Under the pieces are notes generated by a model. That model was not told where the DNA came from, ran no database searches, and was given only the letters and a program-made list of their open reading frames with translations. Source: Kutzneria buriramensis (GTDB taxonomy: Bacteria > Actinomycetota > Actinomycetes > Mycobacteriales > Pseudonocardiaceae). From it: a stretch of DNA of 64,000 bases. Shown in pieces: positions 49,665-59,371 of the stretch. The first letter of the stretch is position 1. Each line of letters begins with the position of its first letter. Position numbers and translations under genes: made by a program. The stretch spans positions 62,001 through 126,000 of the forward strand of contig NZ_QUNO01000024.1 of assembly GCF_003387475.1 (NCBI RefSeq), in the 5' to 3' direction.

Positions 49665-51989
49665 TCAGTGCAACGTCGTCTCACACACCAGCTGCCTGCG
49701 GTGATCCACCACGCGTTCCGGGCCGGTCAGCCGCAGCCGCACCACGTGCCGAACGTCGGCGCCGGAGGCGGCCAGGCGCAGTTCGACTTCGCCCGGCTCC
49801 ACGACCCGGTCGCCGCGCAGGCCGGTGAACGAGGTCAGGTCGGCGTGGAAGCGGAATCGAACGCGCTTCGACTGGCCGGCGGCCAGCGGCACCCGCGCGA
49901 ACCCGATCAGCCGCATGGCGGGCCGGGTCGTCTGGGCCACGGGGTCGTGCAGGTACAGCTGCACCACCTCGGCCCCGTCGCGGTCGCCGGTATTGCGTAC
50001 GGTCAGCACGACGTCGTCGCCGCCGTCCGTCGGCACCTCCGCCGGGTGCTCCTCCAGGGCCCAGTCGAAGGTGGTGTAGGACAGGCCGTGGCCGAAGGGG
50101 AACAGCGGCGTCGGGTCGAGGTTGCTCACCTCGTTGGCCAGCCCGAGCGGCGGCTGGAGGTAGGTCCACGGCTGGCCGCCGGGCCCGCGCGGGACGCTGA
50201 CCGGCAGCCGACCCGACGGATTGACCCGGCCGGACAGCACGCCGGCCAGGGCCGGACCGCCTTCCTCCCCCGGAAAGAAGGCCTGCACGATCGCCGCGGC
50301 CCGATCGGCCCACCGACCGAGCGCGTACGGCCGCCCGGTCACCAGGACCAGCACGACCGGCGTGCCCGTAGCCAGCAGGGCATCCAGCAACTCGCCCTGG
50401 ACACCGGGCAGGGCGAGGTCGGCGACGTCGCAGCCCTCGCCCGAGGTGCCGCGGCCGAACAGGCCCGCCCGGTCGCCGAGGACGGCCACGCAGACGTCGG
50501 CCTCGCGGGCGATCGCCGTCGCGGCCGCGAAGCCGGAGTCGTCGGCGCCGTCCACGTCGCAACCCAGCGCGTAGGTCGCCGCGCCGAACTCCGCGCGCAC
50601 GGCGTCCAGCACGGTCGGGACGTCGATGCCGAACGGCACGTCCGGGTAGGAGACGCCGACGTGGCTGGGGAACGAGTAGCAGCCCAGCATCGCGTACGGA
50701 TCGTCCGCCCGCGGCCCCACGACGGCGATCCGCGTCCCCGGCGCCAGCGGCAGCGCACCGTCCTGATTGGACAGGAGTGCCACCGACTGCTCGGCCGATC
50801 GCCGTGCCAGGGCGCGGTTCGCCGGCGGGTCGAGGTCCACGGCGCCGCGGGCCCGGTCCGGGTCGATCTCCAGCGGCGACCAGTCCGCGTCGAGCAGCCC
50901 GAGTTCGCACTTCTGCGTCAGCACCCGCCGTGCCGCGCGGTCCACCAGCTCCTCCGGGACCACGCCGGCGCGGACGGCGTCGACCAGGACCTCGCCGTAG
51001 GACCGCACGGTCGGCAGCTCGACATCCACCCCGGCGGCCAGCGCCAGGTGCGCCGCCGATGTCCGGTCGGCGGCCACCCGATGCAGGGTCTCCAGGAACG
51101 TGATGCCGAAGTAGTCGGCGACGACGGTGCCGTCGAAGCCCCAGGTGTCCCGCAGCAGGTCGGTCAGCAGCCGGGGATCCGCCGCCGGCGGCACGCCGTC
51201 GACGTCGGCGTACGAGTGCATCACCGACCGCGCCCCGCCCTCGCGCAGCGCCATCTCGAACGGCGGCAGGATCACGTCGGCCAGCTCACGCGGGCCGATG
51301 CCGGCCGGCCCGAGGTTGCGGGCGCCGCGAGACGCCGAATAGCCGGCGAAGTGCTTGAGCGTGGCCACGATTCCGGCGGTCTCCAGGCCACGGACGTAGG
51401 CGCTGCCGATCATCCCGACCAGGTACGGGTCCTCGCCGATGGTCTCCTCGACCCGGCCCCAGCGCGGGTCGCGCACCACGTCCAGCACGGGGGCCAGACC
51501 CTGGTGCACGCCGACCGACCGCAGATCCCGCCCGATCCGGCCGGAGATCTCGGCGATCAGCTCGGGATCGAACGTCGCGCCCCAGGCCAGCGGCACCGGG
51601 TACGCTGTCGCGCCCCACGTGGTGAAGCCGGCCAGGCACTCTTCGTGGGCGATGGCGGGAAGGCTGAACCGGTTCGCCGCCACCACCTGCCGCTGGGTGC
51701 GGGCCAGCGCGAGCGCGCCGAGGCCGGGATCCACCGGGGCGGAGCCGAAGGGCCGGGTCAACTGGCCGAGGCCGTGGGCGGTCAGGCTCGGCCAGTCGAC
51801 CGGGTCGGACATGGTGTTCTGGTGCGGCGCGACGCCGTCGCCGTCGGCGTTCGCGCCGACCCAGATCCCGTACAGCTGGGCGGTCTTCTCCTCCAGGGTC
51901 ATGCGCGGCAGCAGGTCGTCGACCCGCGCGGCCGGGTCGAGCGACCGGTCGCGCCAGCGGCTCGGCTTGTCGGTGGGCTGGATCGCCAT
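49665..51989 (-). CDS. GH3 beta-glycosidase (probable beta-xylosidase)
   Basis: The 774-residue enzyme begins LPRMTLEEKTAQLYGIW. It has HEECLAGFTTWGATAYPVPLAWGATFDPEL, the RWGRVEETIGEDPYLVG and KHFAGYS signatures, and the nucleophile Asp292 in GTVVADYFGI. FPFGHGLSYTTFDWAL and a fibronectin III-like domain end the protein. There is no signal peptide, so it is cytoplasmic and cleaves imported oligosaccharides. The neighbouring importer and glucuronidase point to xylo-oligosaccharides, with beta-glucosidase activity an alternative. It starts 33 bases after the second permease gene. Confidence 0.92.
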   Translation of the reverse strand: MAIQPTDKPSRWRDRSLDPAARVDDLLPRMTLEEKTAQLYGIWVGANADGDGVAPHQNTMSDPVDWPSLTAHGLGQLTRPFGSAPVDPGLGALALARTQRQVVAANRFSLPAIAHEECLAGFTTWGATAYPVPLAWGATFDPELIAEISGRIGRDLRSVGVHQGLAPVLDVVRDPRWGRVEETIGEDPYLVGMIGSAYVRGLETAGIVATLKHFAGYSASRGARNLGPAGIGPRELADVILPPFEMALREGGARSVMHSYADVDGVPPAADPRLLTDLLRDTWGFDGTVVADYFGITFLETLHRVAADRTSAAHLALAAGVDVELPTVRSYGEVLVDAVRAGVVPEELVDRAARRVLTQKCELGLLDADWSPLEIDPDRARGAVDLDPPANRALARRSAEQSVALLSNQDGALPLAPGTRIAVVGPRADDPYAMLGCYSFPSHVGVSYPDVPFGIDVPTVLDAVRAEFGAATYALGCDVDGADDSGFAAATAIAREADVCVAVLGDRAGLFGRGTSGEGCDVADLALPGVQGELLDALLATGTPVVLVLVTGRPYALGRWADRAAAIVQAFFPGEEGGPALAGVLSGRVNPSGRLPVSVPRGPGGQPWTYLQPPLGLANEVSNLDPTPLFPFGHGLSYTTFDWALEEHPAEVPTDGGDDVVLTVRNTGDRDGAEVVQLYLHDPVAQTTRPAMRLIGFARVPLAAGQSKRVRFRFHADLTSFTGLRGDRVVEPGEVELRLAASGADVRHVVRLRLTGPERVVDHRRQLVCETTLH

Positions 51990-52022
51990 CGGACGGTGGT
52001 TCCTCTCAGTCGAACGACCGGC

Positions 52023-52832
52023 TCAGCCCTTGACCGAGCCCACGAGCCCGCCGACGATGCGGCGTTCGGCGAAGACGAAGAACACCAGCGCGGGCAGCAT
52101 GGACAGCGCGGTGAAGGCCAGGATGCTCGCGGTGTCCTGGGAGTACTGGGACTGGAAGGTGGCCACGCCCAGCGGCAGCGTGAAGTGCGCCTGGTCGGTG
52201 AACGCCAGCAGCGGCAGCTGGTAGCCGTTCCAACTGGTCAGGAAGGCCAGCACCGCCACGGTCACCAGCGCCGGCCGGGACAGCGGAATCATGATGCGCC
52301 AGAAGAATCCCAGCCGGGTCGCGCCGTCCACGGCGGCGGCGTCCTCGATCTCGCCGGGGATCGCGGCCATGAACGGCCGCAGGATGATGATCGTGACCGG
52401 CAGCGAGAAGGCCGCCTCGGGCAGCGCGACGCCGTACCAGGTCTCCAACAGGTGCAACTGTTTGAGCAGCAGGTACACCGGCAGTGACGCCACGCCGATC
52501 GGGAACAGCAGGCCCGCCGCGAACAGCGTGTAGAGCCCTTCCCGGCCACGGAAGGAATAGCGCGACAGCGCGTAGGCGGCCATCGCCCCGAGCACGACCG
52601 TCACGGTCGTCGCCGTCACGGCGATCACCGCGCTGTTGACGAGGAACAGCCAGAAGTTCGACGAGGTGAGGATGGCGATGTAGTTGTCGAACAGCCACGG
52701 GTCGGGCAGGCCGGCCGGCGAGGCGTTGAGCTGGGCGTTGCTGCGGAAGCCGCCGAGGATCACGAACAGCATCGGCAGCAGCGTCACCGCGACGACGACC
52801 AGGGCGGCGAGGTAGCGCCACGGCGCCCTCAC
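52023..52832 (-). CDS. ABC sugar transporter permease (MalG type)
   Basis: The 269-residue membrane protein has six hydrophobic segments and the permease EAA loop GEIEDAAAVDGATRLGFFWRIMIPLSRPAL (about residues 174-203). It pairs with the MalF-type permease in a carbohydrate uptake (CUT1) importer. GTG 52832 overlaps the previous stop by four bases. No ATPase gene is present. A shared MsiK-type ATPase elsewhere is usual for actinomycete CUT1 systems. Confidence 0.92.
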   Translation of the reverse strand: MRAPWRYLAALVVVAVTLLPMLFVILGGFRSNAQLNASPAGLPDPWLFDNYIAILTSSNFWLFLVNSAVIAVTATTVTVVLGAMAAYALSRYSFRGREGLYTLFAAGLLFPIGVASLPVYLLLKQLHLLETWYGVALPEAAFSLPVTIIILRPFMAAIPGEIEDAAAVDGATRLGFFWRIMIPLSRPALVTVAVLAFLTSWNGYQLPLLAFTDQAHFTLPLGVATFQSQYSQDTASILAFTALSMLPALVFFVFAERRIVGGLVGSVKG

Positions 52833-53779
52833 CGCAGCGCTCCCTCGGTGTCGCGGCGCAGCGCGAACCGTTGGTAGACAAGGGCGAACGCGAAGCAGAT
52901 GAGGAAGAGCACGACGGCGACCGCGCTGCCGTAGCCGAACTCGTAGCGCCGGAAGCCCCGGTCCACCAGGTAGGTGGCCATCGTGGTGGAGGCGCCGGCC
53001 GGGCCGCCCAGCGTCATGATCCACACCAGGTCGAACAGCTGGAGAGAGCCGATCACCGACAGGAAGATCCAGATCCGCACGGTCGGCCCCAGCAGTGGCA
53101 GCACCACCCGGCGGGTGGTCTGCCACGGCGACGCGCCGTCCAGCGCGGCCGCCTCGCGCAGGTCCGGTGGCACGCCCTGCAACCCGGCCAGGAACAGGAT
53201 GATGCCGAACCCGATGTACTTCCAGGTGATCACCACGAACAGCGTGTACAGCACCAGGTTCTGGTCGGCGAGCCAGTCGTGCACCAGCCCACCGAGCCCG
53301 GCCGCCCGCAGTACCTGGTCGACCACGCCGTCCGGCTGCAGCAGCGACAGCCAGATCACGGCGGTGATCGCCTCCGACACCACGTACGGGGTGAAGGCGA
53401 TCAGCCGCAGCGCCGCGCGGCCGCGGAGCCGGCCGTTGAGCAGCAGCGCCAGCCCCAGGCACAGCGGCAGCTGGATGACGATCGACAGCACCGCGAACAC
53501 CACGTTGTGCCAGATCGCGCCCTGGAACACCGGGTCGGCGAGCGCCTTGAGGTAGTTGGCGAACCCCACGACGTGGTTGAGCGGCCCGAACCCGTTCCAG
53601 TCGAAGAAGCTGTAGTACACGGCGACGCCGATTGCGACCAGCACGAACAGGATGAACAGCGTCAGCGCCGGCACCAGCAGCACGGCCAGTTCCCAGCGGG
53701 AGCCGGGCCGCCGCATCCGCCGGACCGTGGCCGGCGTCGCCGGCGTGCGGGTGTCGGCGACCAAGGTGCTGACGGCCAT
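52829..53779 (-). CDS. ABC sugar transporter permease (MalF type)
   Basis: The 316-residue membrane protein has six helices, the first at about 31-51 (ELAVLLVPALTLFILFVLVAI). The cytoplasmic EAA motif is PDLREAAALDGASPWQTTRRVVLPLLGP. It is 2 bases downstream of the binding-protein gene and coupled to the second permease. Confidence 0.92.
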   Translation of the reverse strand: MAVSTLVADTRTPATPATVRRMRRPGSRWELAVLLVPALTLFILFVLVAIGVAVYYSFFDWNGFGPLNHVVGFANYLKALADPVFQGAIWHNVVFAVLSIVIQLPLCLGLALLLNGRLRGRAALRLIAFTPYVVSEAITAVIWLSLLQPDGVVDQVLRAAGLGGLVHDWLADQNLVLYTLFVVITWKYIGFGIILFLAGLQGVPPDLREAAALDGASPWQTTRRVVLPLLGPTVRIWIFLSVIGSLQLFDLVWIMTLGGPAGASTTMATYLVDRGFRRYEFGYGSAVAVVLFLICFAFALVYQRFALRRDTEGALR

Positions 53780-53781
53780 GC

Positions 53782-55053
53782 TCAGCCCGCCCCGTTCACG
53801 GCCTGCGCCACCGAGGACGCGTCGCCCTTGCCGGCGAACAGGTTGGCGGCGGCGTCGTCCATCGCCTGCCCGGTGGCGGTGGGCAGGGCGATGTCGAAGT
53901 AGACCTGGACGTAGCCGGCCTTGGCGTTGTAGTCGTACACCTGCTTGACCACCGGGTCCTTGATCGCGCCGGCGGCGGCCGGGCTGACCGGGATCACCGC
54001 CGCGCCGGAGTTCACCAGATCCCGCTGGACCTCCGCGCTGTCGAGGTAGGAGAGGAAGTCCGCGCACTTGTCGGCGTTGGCGACCGTGCAGGAGAAGCCG
54101 TCGCCGCCGCCGAGCACCACCGACGGGTCGCCGGGCGCCCCGGTGACCGCCGGGAACGGGAACCAGCCGAGCTTCGACGCGAACGAGGAGTCGCTGGCCA
54201 ACGCCTTCATCACGCTGGGCTCCCAGTCGCCCTGCAACTCCATTGCCGCCTTGCCGTTGGCCACCATGCCGGCCGAGCTGCCGACGCCCTGTTGGGCGGG
54301 GGTGGCGTTGAAGCCGTCCTGGAACGGCTTGGTGGCGATGAAGTCCAGCACGTCCTTGCCCGCCTTGGTGAAGCACGGGTCGGTGAACTTCTTGGCGGTG
54401 ATGGAGGACTTCAGCGTGGCGACGCTGCACTCCCGCACGGCGAACTCGTCGTAGTAGAACGCGTCCGGCCATTTGTCCTTGCCGCCCAAGGCGATCGGCG
54501 TGATGCCGTGCGCCTTGAGCGCCGCGTTGTCGGCGTTGAGCTCGTCCAGGGTGGTGGGCGGCTTGGTGATGCCGGCCTGCTGGAAAAGGTCGGTGCGGTA
54601 CCAGAAACCGACGACGTGCGTGTCGTACGGGACGCCGTACTGCTTGCCGTCGACGGTCCAACCCTTTGCCGCCGCACCGATGTCGCCGAGCCAGCCCTTG
54701 GTCAGGTCGGTGAGGTCGGCCACCCGGCCGGACTGGGCCTGCGTGCCGAGCAGGCCGCCGCCCTGGTTGAAGTAGATGTCCGGCGGGGTGTCGGACTGCA
54801 GGGCCAGCGGGACCTTGGTGGTGAACTGTTCGTTCTGGATCGGCACCACGGTGATCTTCGTGCCGCCATGGGCCTTCTGGTACGCGGCGGCCGCGCGATC
54901 CCACACGGACTTCAACGGATCCTGCGTGCCGTTGTGCCACCACGTCAATCCGTCGGACGAGCCGCTCGCGCCGCCACTGCCGCACGCGGTGAGCAGCGCG
55001 AGGGCCACCAGCGCCGTGGCGGCGTGACGCGTGGTTCTGAGTTTGCCGGCCAT
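53782..55053 (-). CDS. ABC sugar-binding lipoprotein
   Basis: The 423-residue protein has a lipoprotein signal with lipobox LLTACGSG (Cys at about 22). The extracellular solute-binding protein family 1 fold contains DIYFNQGGGLLG, GVPYDTHVVGFWYRTDLF, GKAAMELQGDWEP and VVLGGGDGFSC. It captures oligosaccharides for the two permeases. Xylo-oligosaccharides are inferred from the GH3 and GH115 genes in the same operon and from the xylan-type operators nearby. It is divergent from the second LacI gene. Confidence 0.92.
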   Translation of the reverse strand: MAGKLRTTRHAATALVALALLTACGSGGASGSSDGLTWWHNGTQDPLKSVWDRAAAAYQKAHGGTKITVVPIQNEQFTTKVPLALQSDTPPDIYFNQGGGLLGTQAQSGRVADLTDLTKGWLGDIGAAAKGWTVDGKQYGVPYDTHVVGFWYRTDLFQQAGITKPPTTLDELNADNAALKAHGITPIALGGKDKWPDAFYYDEFAVRECSVATLKSSITAKKFTDPCFTKAGKDVLDFIATKPFQDGFNATPAQQGVGSSAGMVANGKAAMELQGDWEPSVMKALASDSSFASKLGWFPFPAVTGAPGDPSVVLGGGDGFSCTVANADKCADFLSYLDSAEVQRDLVNSGAAVIPVSPAAAGAIKDPVVKQVYDYNAKAGYVQVYFDIALPTATGQAMDDAAANLFAGKGDASSVAQAVNGAG

Positions 55054-55091
55054 CGCTGTCCTCCTTGACAGGGTCAGCAGCGGGAGCGAGA

Positions 55092-55125
55092 TCCGAAAGA
55101 TTCGGAAGTGACGCCGAAAGTACGG
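55092..55125. promoter_or_regulatory. Candidate operators upstream of the ABC/GH3/GH115 operon
   Basis: TCCGAAAGATTCGGA (55092-55106) is a 6-3-6 inverted repeat and CCGAAAGTACGG (55114-55125) is a weaker copy. Both lie 39-72 bases before the binding-protein start and ~95 bases before the divergent LacI gene. The CGAA-N-TTCG core is the type known for BxlR/xylan regulators in Streptomyces. Confidence 0.6.
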
Positions 55126-55220
55126 TGGCTCCCGGTCCGAGTCAAGGGGCGCGTCCCGACGGCCGTTCGGCCGCCGATGGCCTACCATCCGGTGTCATGG
55201 GTTCCGAGGAAGCCGAGTTC

Positions 55221-56249
55221 ATGGCCGATGTTTCGACGGCGTCGGGCGGCGTGCCGACGCTGGCCGAGATCGCCAGGACGGCCGGGGTCAGCACCCCGAC
55301 AGTTTCGAAGGTGCTCAACGGTCGGGCCGACGTCGCGCCCGGCACCCGGGCTCGGGTCGAGGACCTGCTGCGCGAGCACGGCTACCGGCGCAAGCGCGGC
55401 GGCGCGCAGTCCTCCAAGCTGTTCGACCTGGTCTTCCACGAGCTGGAGAGCGCGTGGGCGATGGAGGTCATCCGGGGCGTGGAGAACGTGGCCCGCCGCG
55501 AGGGCATGAGCATCGTGCTGTCCGAGTCGGCCGGCCGCCTGACCCCCGGCCAGACCTGGGTGGACGGCGTGCTGGCCCGCCGCCCCAGCGGCGTGGTGCT
55601 GGTGCTGTCCGACCTGGACGAGGCCCAGCGGGCCCAGCTGACCAGCCGGGACATCCCGTTCGTGGTGCTGGACCCGGCCGGCGACCCGGCCGACGGCGTG
55701 CCCGCGGTCGGCGCCAACAACTGGCTCGGCGGCCTGACCGCCACCCGACACCTGATCGAGCTCGGCCACCGGCGGATCGCCATGGTCGGCGGGCCGTCCC
55801 GGATGATGTGTAGCCGCGCGCGGGTGGACGGCTACCGCTCCGCGCTGGAGACGGCCGGGATCGGCGTCGACCCGGCGCTGGTGCGGGAGGGAAACTTTCA
55901 CCACGAGGCCGGCTACGCCGCCGGCCGTGAGCTGCTGGCCCTGCCCGACCGGCCGACCGCGGTCTTCGCCGGCAACGACCTCCAGGCCCTCGGGGTCTAC
56001 GAGGCGGCCCGTGAGCTGGGGCTGCGCATCCCCGACGAGCTGAGCGTGGTCGGCTTCGACGACCTGCCGCTGGCCCGCTGGGTCGGCCCGCCGCTGACCA
56101 CCGTGCGCCAGCCGCTGGTGGAGATGGCCGAGACCGCCACCCAGCTGGCGCTCGACCTCGGCCGGGGGCGCCCGCCCGCGGCCACCCGGGTCGACCTGGC
56201 CACCACGCTGGTGGTCCGCAACAGCACCGCGCCGCCGCCCGGGCGTTGA
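55221..56249 (+). CDS. LacI-family transcriptional regulator (2), probable xylan regulator
   Basis: The 342-residue protein has the helix-turn-helix [22 protein letters not shown] starting near residue 13, with the hinge and an effector domain ([18 protein letters not shown]-like [24 protein letters not shown]). ATG 55221 was preferred over ATG 55197 because GAGGAAG lies 8 bases before it. It diverges from the ABC operon and lies beside the GH11-CE4 genes. Both flanks carry CGAAA/TTTCG-type repeats, so it very probably regulates both sets in response to xylo-oligosaccharides, as BxlR does. Confidence 0.92.
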   Translation: MADVSTASGGVPTLAEIARTAGVSTPTVSKVLNGRADVAPGTRARVEDLLREHGYRRKRGGAQSSKLFDLVFHELESAWAMEVIRGVENVARREGMSIVLSESAGRLTPGQTWVDGVLARRPSGVVLVLSDLDEAQRAQLTSRDIPFVVLDPAGDPADGVPAVGANNWLGGLTATRHLIELGHRRIAMVGGPSRMMCSRARVDGYRSALETAGIGVDPALVREGNFHHEAGYAAGRELLALPDRPTAVFAGNDLQALGVYEAARELGLRIPDELSVVGFDDLPLARWVGPPLTTVRQPLVEMAETATQLALDLGRGRPPAATRVDLATTLVVRNSTAPPPGR

Positions 56250-56265
56250 CACCTGCGACACTGTT

Positions 56266-56280
56266 ATCGAAACTTTCGAT
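56266..56280. promoter_or_regulatory. Xylanase-type operator ATCGAAACTTTCGAT
   Basis: This perfect 7-1-7 inverted repeat contains the CGAAACTTTCG element known from Streptomyces xylanase promoters. It is ~160 bases before the GH11 start. A relaxed copy, CAACGAAACTTGTTG, is at 56356-56370, 70 bases before the start. Confidence 0.75.
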
Positions 56281-56439
56281 CCCCCGTCGCGGGCGGCGCC
56301 GCCGCGCGGCGAATTCCGAGTCCACTGTGGACCGGACGTAGGATTCCCGAAATATCAACGAAACTTGTTGCCCACGCGATGTGACCGGGTCGACACTGCT
56401 CGACATCACACGGCTTCCTCGATGAGGAGGAACATCGCT

Positions 56440-57114
56440 ATGGACCACTTTCCCCCGTTTCCGATCAGTCGCCGAGGCCTGCTCGCCTCGGGGGCGCTGC
56501 TCGCGGCGTCCACGCTGGCGCTGCCGGCCACCGCGCACGCGGACACCACGATCACCACGAACCAGACCGGCACCAACAACGGGTACTACTACTCGTTCTG
56601 GACCGCCGGCGGTGGCTACGTCGCGATGACGCTGTCCGGCGGCGGCAGCTACCGCACGTCGTGGAGCAACGTCAACAACTTCGTCGCCGGCAAGGGCTGG
56701 AGCAACGGCGGCCGGCGCACCGTGAACTACTCCGGCAGCTTCTCGCCGTCCGGCAACGCCTACCTGTCGCTCTACGGCTGGACGTCCAGTCCGCTCGTGG
56801 AGTACTACATCGTCGACAACTGGGGCTCGTACCGGCCGACCGGCACGTACAAGGGCACGGTCAGCAGCGACGGCGGCACGTACGACATCTACGAGACGAC
56901 CCGGTACAACGCCCCGTCGGTCGAGGGCACTCGCACGTTCAACCAGTACTGGAGCGTCCGTCAGAGCCGGCGAACCGGCGGCACGATCACGACCGGCAAC
57001 CACTTCGACGCGTGGGCCCGCGCCGGCATGAACCTGGGCAGCTTCCGGTACTACATGATCCTCGCCACCGAGGGCTACCAGAGCAGCGGCAACTCGTCCA
57101 TCTCGGTGAGCTGA
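56440..57114 (+). CDS. GH11 endo-beta-1,4-xylanase, Tat-exported
   Basis: The 224-residue protein has a Tat signal ([16 protein letters not shown], about 9-24) and a complete GH11 jelly roll with [15 protein letters not shown]. The nucleophile is Glu121 in [11 protein letters not shown] and the acid/base is Glu211 in [11 protein letters not shown]. It cuts the xylan main chain outside the cell. No CBM is attached. GAGGAGG lies 9 bases before ATG 56440. The CE4 deacetylase gene follows after 6 bases. Confidence 0.96.
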   Translation: MDHFPPFPISRRGLLASGALLAASTLALPATAHADTTITTNQTGTNNGYYYSFWTAGGGYVAMTLSGGGSYRTSWSNVNNFVAGKGWSNGGRRTVNYSGSFSPSGNAYLSLYGWTSSPLVEYYIVDNWGSYRPTGTYKGTVSSDGGTYDIYETTRYNAPSVEGTRTFNQYWSVRQSRRTGGTITTGNHFDAWARAGMNLGSFRYYMILATEGYQSSGNSSISVS

Positions 57115-57120
57115 GCCGCG

Positions 57121-57777
57121 ATGCGAAGGACCGCACTGCTGCTCGCGGCGGGCCTGACCGCCGCCACCATGTTCACGCCGGCTGTCGCGCAGGCCGCGAC
57201 CTGCAACGGCTATGTCGGGCTCACCTTCGACGACGGTCCGTCCGACGCGCACACGCCCGCTCTGCTGAACGCCCTGCGACAGAACGGCTTGCGGGCGACG
57301 ATGTTCAACGAGGGCCAGTACGCCGCCGCCTATCCGGCGCAGGTCCGCGCCGAGGCCGCGGCCGGCATGTGGATCGGCAACCACAGCTACACCCACCCGC
57401 ACCTGACGCAGGAGAGCCAGGCGCAGATGGACTCCGAGCTGTCCCGCACGCAGCAGGCGATCGCCGCCGCCGGCGGCGGCACGCCGAAGCTGTTCCGGCC
57501 GCCCTACGGCGAGACCAACGCCACGCTGCGGACCGTCGAGGCCAAGTACGGGCTGACGCAGATCATCTGGGACGTCGACTCGCAGGACTGGAACGGCGCC
57601 AGCGTCGACGCCATCGTGCAGGCCAACGCCCGGCTCACCAACGGCCAGATCATCCTGATGCACGAGTGGCCGGCCAACACCCTCGCCGCGATTCCCCGCA
57701 TCGCGCAGGGGCTCGCCGCCCGCGGCCTGTGCGCCGGGCGGATCTCGCCGCAGACCGGCCGCGCCGTCGCGCCGTAG
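57121..57777 (+). CDS. CE4 polysaccharide deacetylase, probable acetylxylan esterase
   Basis: The 218-residue protein has a signal peptide (1-~26) and a NodB-homology domain. Motif 1 GLTFDDGPSD, motif 2 HSYTHPHL, motif 3 LFRPPYGETN and motif 5 ILMHEW supply the catalytic Asp, metal His residues and final His. Members remove acetyl groups from xylan, chitin or peptidoglycan. Being translated 6 bases after the GH11 xylanase strongly favours acetylxylan. No CBM is present. Confidence 0.93.
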   Translation: MRRTALLLAAGLTAATMFTPAVAQAATCNGYVGLTFDDGPSDAHTPALLNALRQNGLRATMFNEGQYAAAYPAQVRAEAAAGMWIGNHSYTHPHLTQESQAQMDSELSRTQQAIAAAGGGTPKLFRPPYGETNATLRTVEAKYGLTQIIWDVDSQDWNGASVDAIVQANARLTNGQIILMHEWPANTLAAIPRIAQGLAARGLCAGRISPQTGRAVAP

Positions 57778-57810
57778 AAACCCCATCCCGCACGGTAAGA
57801 AGGGACCACT

Positions 57811-59196
57811 GTGTCCAAAACCGCCACTGGGCTCGCCGTAACCTCCGCGCTGGCCGTCGGCGGGCTGCTGCTCGCCGCAGTCACCAGCCAGGCCGGTGCG
57901 GCCGGCACCGCGCTGAAGACCCTGGCCGAGGCCAAGGGAATCTACTTCGGCACCGCGCTCACCCAGTCCAACCTCAGCAATTCCACCATCACCGCCATCG
58001 CGGGCGCCCAGTTCGACATGGTCACGCCCGGCAACGAGATGAAGTGGGACACCACAGAACCGTCCAACGGCAGCTACAACTTCGGCCCGGGCGACGCCAT
58101 CGTCTCCTTCGCGCAGTCGCACAACATGCGGGTGCGCGGGCACAACCTGGTGTGGCACAGCCAGTTGCCGGGCTGGGTGAGCAGCCTGCCGAGCAACCAG
58201 GTGCAGGGCGCGATGGAGGCCCACATCACCACCGAGGCCACCCACTACAAGGGCAAGGTCTACGCCTGGGACGTGGTCAACGAGCCGTTCAACGAGGACG
58301 GCAGCCTGCGCGCCGACGCTTTCTCCAACGCCATGGGCAGCGGCTACATCGCAGACGCCCTCCGCACCGCGCACGCCGCCGACCCGAACGCCAAGCTGTA
58401 CCTGAACGACTACAACATCGAGGGCCAGAACGCCAAGAGCGACGGCATGTACAAGCTGGTGTCGCAGCTGAAAGCACAGGGCGTGCCGATCGACGGAGTG
58501 GGGCTGGAGAGCCACTTCATCGTCGGTCAGGTGCCGTCGAGCATGCGGGCCAACATGCAGCGCTTCACCGCCCTGGGCCTCGACGTCGCCGTGACCGAAC
58601 TGGACGACCGGATGCAGACGCCGGCGTCGAGCGCGAACCTGGCCCAGCAGGCCACCGACTACGCGGCCGTGGTGAGCAACTGCCTGGCGGTCAGCCACTG
58701 CGTCGGCGTGTCCCAGTGGGGCGTCGGCGATGCCGACTCCTGGATCCCCGGCGCGTTCCCGGGTCAGGGCGCGGCGACCATGTACGACAACAACTACCAG
58801 CCCAAGCCGGCGTACAACGCGACGGCGACGGCCCTGGGCGGCTCGACGACCACCACCACAACGACCACGCCGCCTCCGCCGCCGAACTCCACCTGCACCG
58901 TGACGGACTCGGTGAACGCCTGGAACACCGGCCTCACCGAGAGCATCACGATCACCAACACCGGCACCGCGCCGATCAACGGCTGGTCGCTGGCGTTCAC
59001 CCTGGCCGGCGGGCAGACGATCACCTCCGCGTGGAACGCGTCGATCAGCCCGGCCAGCGGTCAGGTGACCGCGAAGAACGTGGACTACAACGGATCCGTG
59101 GCCCCCGGCGGGTCGGTGTCGTTCGGCTTCCAGGCCACGCACACCGGCGACACCGCCGCGCCCGGCGACTTCACCCTGAACGGAACTCGCTGCTGA
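57811..59196 (+). CDS. GH10 endo-beta-1,4-xylanase with CBM2
   Basis: The 461-residue protein has a signal peptide (1-~31) and a GH10 barrel (about 35-345). The acid/base is Glu158 in WDVVNEPFN and the nucleophile is Glu263 in VAVTELDDR. The family-typical GHNLVWHSQLPGW is present. A Thr/Pro linker leads to a C-terminal CBM2 (about 365-461, flanked by two cysteines). It degrades xylan bound near cellulose. GTG 57811 has AAGAAGGGA upstream. The 33-base gap from CE4 suggests one transcript with GH11 and CE4. Confidence 0.96.
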   Translation: MSKTATGLAVTSALAVGGLLLAAVTSQAGAAGTALKTLAEAKGIYFGTALTQSNLSNSTITAIAGAQFDMVTPGNEMKWDTTEPSNGSYNFGPGDAIVSFAQSHNMRVRGHNLVWHSQLPGWVSSLPSNQVQGAMEAHITTEATHYKGKVYAWDVVNEPFNEDGSLRADAFSNAMGSGYIADALRTAHAADPNAKLYLNDYNIEGQNAKSDGMYKLVSQLKAQGVPIDGVGLESHFIVGQVPSSMRANMQRFTALGLDVAVTELDDRMQTPASSANLAQQATDYAAVVSNCLAVSHCVGVSQWGVGDADSWIPGAFPGQGAATMYDNNYQPKPAYNATATALGGSTTTTTTTTPPPPPNSTCTVTDSVNAWNTGLTESITITNTGTAPINGWSLAFTLAGGQTITSAWNASISPASGQVTAKNVDYNGSVAPGGSVSFGFQATHTGDTAAPGDFTLNGTRC

Positions 59197-59201
59197 GTCT
59201 T

Positions 59202-59341
59202 TGCCGCGCGTTCCGCGCGGAGGCTCGGCCCCTTCTGTGCCGATGCCTCGCCCTTGCTGCATTTCGACCGCCGCGTCGGCCAGGTGGGTGGGCGCGCCAG
59301 GTGGCGGCGATCGAAATGCAGCGACCAGGCGAGGCATCGGC
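59202..59341. repeat. Long composite inverted-repeat element
   Basis: GCCGATGCCTCGCC (59239-59252) and GCTGCATTTCGA (59256-59267) pair exactly with TCGAAATGCAGC (59311-59322) and GGCGAGGCATCGGC (59328-59341). A small CCGCGCG-ttc-CGCGCGG hairpin (59204-59220) precedes it. The inner loop has a repeated CCAGGTGG. It fills the gap between convergent GH10 and GH5 genes and may be both terminator and dispersed palindromic element. Confidence 0.6.
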
Positions 59342-59371
59342 GGGGCCTCGCGACTCCGGTGCCGGCCCGCG

